A program made the position numbers and the translations under genes. Source: Nitriliruptoraceae bacterium (GTDB lineage Bacteria > Actinomycetota > Nitriliruptoria > Nitriliruptorales > Nitriliruptoraceae). From it: a DNA stretch of 7,477 nucleotides. Shown here piece after piece: positions 6,546 to 7,477 of the stretch. The DNA is taken from NCBI GenBank assembly GCA_007117945.1, contig SKTN01000133.1:1-7477 (forward strand), written 5' to 3'. Under the pieces are notes generated by a model. That model did no database searches. It worked only from the letters and a program-made list of their open reading frames with translations, and was not told the origin of the DNA. Numbering within the stretch: position 1 is the stretch's first letter; every line of letters starts with the position of its first letter.

Positions 6546-6573
6546 GTGACGGGCCGGGCCGGGAGTCTATCGT
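6546..6573 (+). promoter_or_regulatory. Candidate npdG promoter
   Basis: GTGACG (6546-6551), carrying the TGAC core of the -35, is followed after 16 bases by TATCGT (6568-6573), a TAnnnT -10. The -10 context GTCTATCGTCG nearly repeats the one at ppc. The predicted leader is about 60 bases. The 180-base spacer also must hold the hydrolase promoter, for which I see no clear elements. Confidence 0.4.
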
Positions 6574-6640
6574 CGCCCCGCCCAGCCGACCCAGCGGATG
6601 CGGCGGTGGGGACCGGACAGGACCATCGAGGAGGCAGCAG

Positions 6641-7306
6641 GTGACCGGACAGCTCGCGATCATCGGAGGGACGGGTGCGATGGGGCGGGGCCTGGCGGTC
6701 CGCCTGGCCCGCAGCGGGGTCGAGGTGGTGATCGGCTCCCGTGACGCCGCCCGGGGCGCCGCCAAGGCGGAGGAGCTCAGCGCCGACCTCGCGCCCGACG
6801 CGCCGGTGATCACCGGCACCGACAACGCCTCGGCCGCACGGGCGCCGATCGTCGTGCTCGCCGTGCCCTTCGAGTCGTTGGAGGACAACCTCGACGCGAT
6901 CGCCGCGAGCGCCGGGGGAGCGGTCGTGGTCTCGATGGTCAACCCCCTGGGCTTCGATGCCACGGGGCCCCACCCCATCAGCGTGCCCGCGGGTTCCGTG
7001 GCCGAGCACATCGCCGCCCGCATCCCCACGGCACGGGTCGTCTCGGCCTTCAACACCGTGGCCAGTCCCGTGCTCAACGCCGTCGACGAGCCCGTGGACG
7101 AGGACATCCTGGTCGCCGGCGACGACGCCGAGGCCGTCGAGACGGTCATCGCCCTCGCGAACCGCCTCGAGGGAGCCAGGGGGGTGGCCGTCGGTGCGCT
7201 CCGGCTGTCCTCGGTGCTGGAGTCGCTGACGCCGGTGCTGATCGGGGTGAACAAGCGCTACCGCACCCACGCCGGTGTGCGCTTCAGCCGCCTGGAGATC
7301 CGCTGA
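6641..7306 (+). CDS. npdG: F420-dependent NADP reductase (NADPH:F420 oxidoreductase)
   Basis: A 221-residue enzyme of the NpdG/Fno family, which passes hydride between NADP(H) and the deazaflavin coenzyme F420 in the cytoplasm. In actinobacteria it is thought mainly to supply reduced F420 at the expense of NADPH. The N-terminal Rossmann fold has the glycine motif GGTGAMGRGLA (9-19), and the following IGSRDAARGA places Ser33 and Arg34 where the family binds the NADP 2'-phosphate. Further family marks are VVLAVPFES (71-79), MVNPLGF (99-105), PAGSVAEHIAARIP (116-129), RVVSAFNTV (132-140) and a C-terminal VNKRYRTHAGVR (203-214). Length is typical. The GTG start follows GAGGAGG (6628-6634) at a 6-base spacing; the frame is open further upstream but without family similarity. 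It is divergent from the hydrolase and followed by strong hairpins, so it is probably monocistronic. Its presence implies that the organism makes F420. Confidence 0.93.
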   Translation: MTGQLAIIGGTGAMGRGLAVRLARSGVEVVIGSRDAARGAAKAEELSADLAPDAPVITGTDNASAARAPIVVLAVPFESLEDNLDAIAASAGGAVVVSMVNPLGFDATGPHPISVPAGSVAEHIAARIPTARVVSAFNTVASPVLNAVDEPVDEDILVAGDDAEAVETVIALANRLEGARGVAVGALRLSSVLESLTPVLIGVNKRYRTHAGVRFSRLEIR

Positions 7307-7317
7307 GGGGACGTGCG

Positions 7318-7361
7318 GCGGTGGCCGGTCCCTGGGCTCCTGCCCAGGGACCGGCCACCGC
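7318..7361. terminator. Perfect 20-bp hairpin after npdG (copy 1 of a repeated hairpin)
   Basis: The arms 7318-7337 and 7342-7361 are exact reverse complements around the loop TCCT. The hairpin begins 12 bases after the npdG stop, has no T-run and is the obvious terminator for npdG. Its inner 15 pairs, GGCCGGTCCCTGGGC on the left, are a close variant of the second hairpin. Confidence 0.75.
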
Positions 7362-7394
7362 ACCCGGCTCCACCGGCGCAACGCCGCCGAACGT

Positions 7395-7428
7395 GGCTGT
7401 TCCCTGGGCCCCTGCCCAGGGAACAGCC
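7395..7428. repeat. Perfect 15-bp hairpin (copy 2 of the repeated hairpin)
   Basis: The left arm GGCTGTTCCCTGGGC (7395-7409) pairs perfectly with 7414-7428 around the loop CCCT. It shares the inner TCCCTGGGC stem with copy 1. The two arm differences from copy 1 (C to T and G to T) are both matched by changes on the other arm. It could be a second terminator, perhaps for a convergent gene beyond the window, or a member of a dispersed palindromic repeat family. Confidence 0.65.
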
Positions 7429-7447
7429 CGGGCACGTGCCGATGGGG

Positions 7448-7469
7448 CGGCGACGGGGGTGCGTCGCCG
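7448..7469. repeat. 8-bp hairpin near the right edge
   Basis: CGGCGACG (7448-7455) pairs perfectly with CGTCGCCG (7462-7469) around a 6-base loop. It is unlike the two preceding hairpins in sequence. No gene is visible from 7307 to 7477; this region holds only these structures and a ten-base palindrome, GGCACGTGCC (7431-7440). Confidence 0.4.
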
Positions 7470-7477
7470 GGGCCGCG

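Noticed and set aside
6353..6640. N-terminal extension of npdG
   Set aside because: It overlaps the hydrolase start antisense and lacks family similarity; the Rossmann fold begins right after the GTG at 6641, which has a strong Shine-Dalgarno site.
6461..7435. Upstream extension of the hydrolase open frame on the minus strand
   Set aside because: The extension runs antisense through npdG and has no hydrolase similarity. A GTG with a good Shine-Dalgarno site at the conserved domain start explains the gene.
7431..7440. Ten-base palindrome GGCACGTGCC and a weak outer inverted repeat (ACGTGC at 7311-7316 with GCACGT at 7432-7437)
   Set aside because: Too short to support an att site or element boundary; there is no direct repeat, transposase or integrase in the window.
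1..7477. Search for CRISPR arrays, tRNA or rRNA genes, insertion sequences and phage genes
   Set aside because: No regularly spaced repeats, no tRNA cloverleaf, no transposase or phage-like reading frames were recognised by eye.

Overview
The window is very GC-rich, with strong third-position G/C bias, GTG starts and purine-rich Shine-Dalgarno sites. It carries a coenzyme F420-dependent NADP reductase next to an IclR regulator, a MiaE-like ferritin-fold protein and an actinobacterial-type PEP carboxylase. This points to a member of the Actinomycetota, possibly a deep-branching high-GC lineage. The phylum is well supported; anything finer is a guess.

Layout, left to right. (1) Minus strand: a class-I glutamine amidotransferase, cut off at the left edge, lies 74 bases downstream of a ClpP-type serine protease subunit. 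(2) A 281-base divergent intergenic region holds a possible iclR promoter, a 7+7 inverted repeat that could be an operator, and a small hairpin. (3) Plus strand: an IclR-family regulator is followed after 2 bases by a ferritin-like (MiaE_2-type) protein, probably one transcript. (4) A 134-base spacer has a candidate promoter bracketed by two perfect 12-base palindromes, then a complete 900-residue phosphoenolpyruvate carboxylase gene (ppc). (5) A convergent minus-strand alpha/beta hydrolase ends 12 bases from ppc. The last codons of the hydrolase form a perfect 14-bp stem that probably serves as a terminator. (6) Divergent from the hydrolase is npdG, the F420-dependent NADP reductase. (7) The right end is non-coding and contains two long perfect hairpins that are variants of one another, with compensated base changes, plus a third smaller one.

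The genes look like ordinary chromosomal housekeeping and accessory metabolism: protein turnover, anaplerotic CO2 fixation to oxaloacetate, and F420/NADP redox exchange. They do not form one pathway. I see no mobile element, CRISPR array, tRNA or rRNA. I do not see a clear new multi-gene system. The most noteworthy signals are the paired covarying hairpins after npdG, the ferritin-like protein that seems to lack expected metal ligands, the solitary divergent ClpP, and the terminator embedded in coding sequence.
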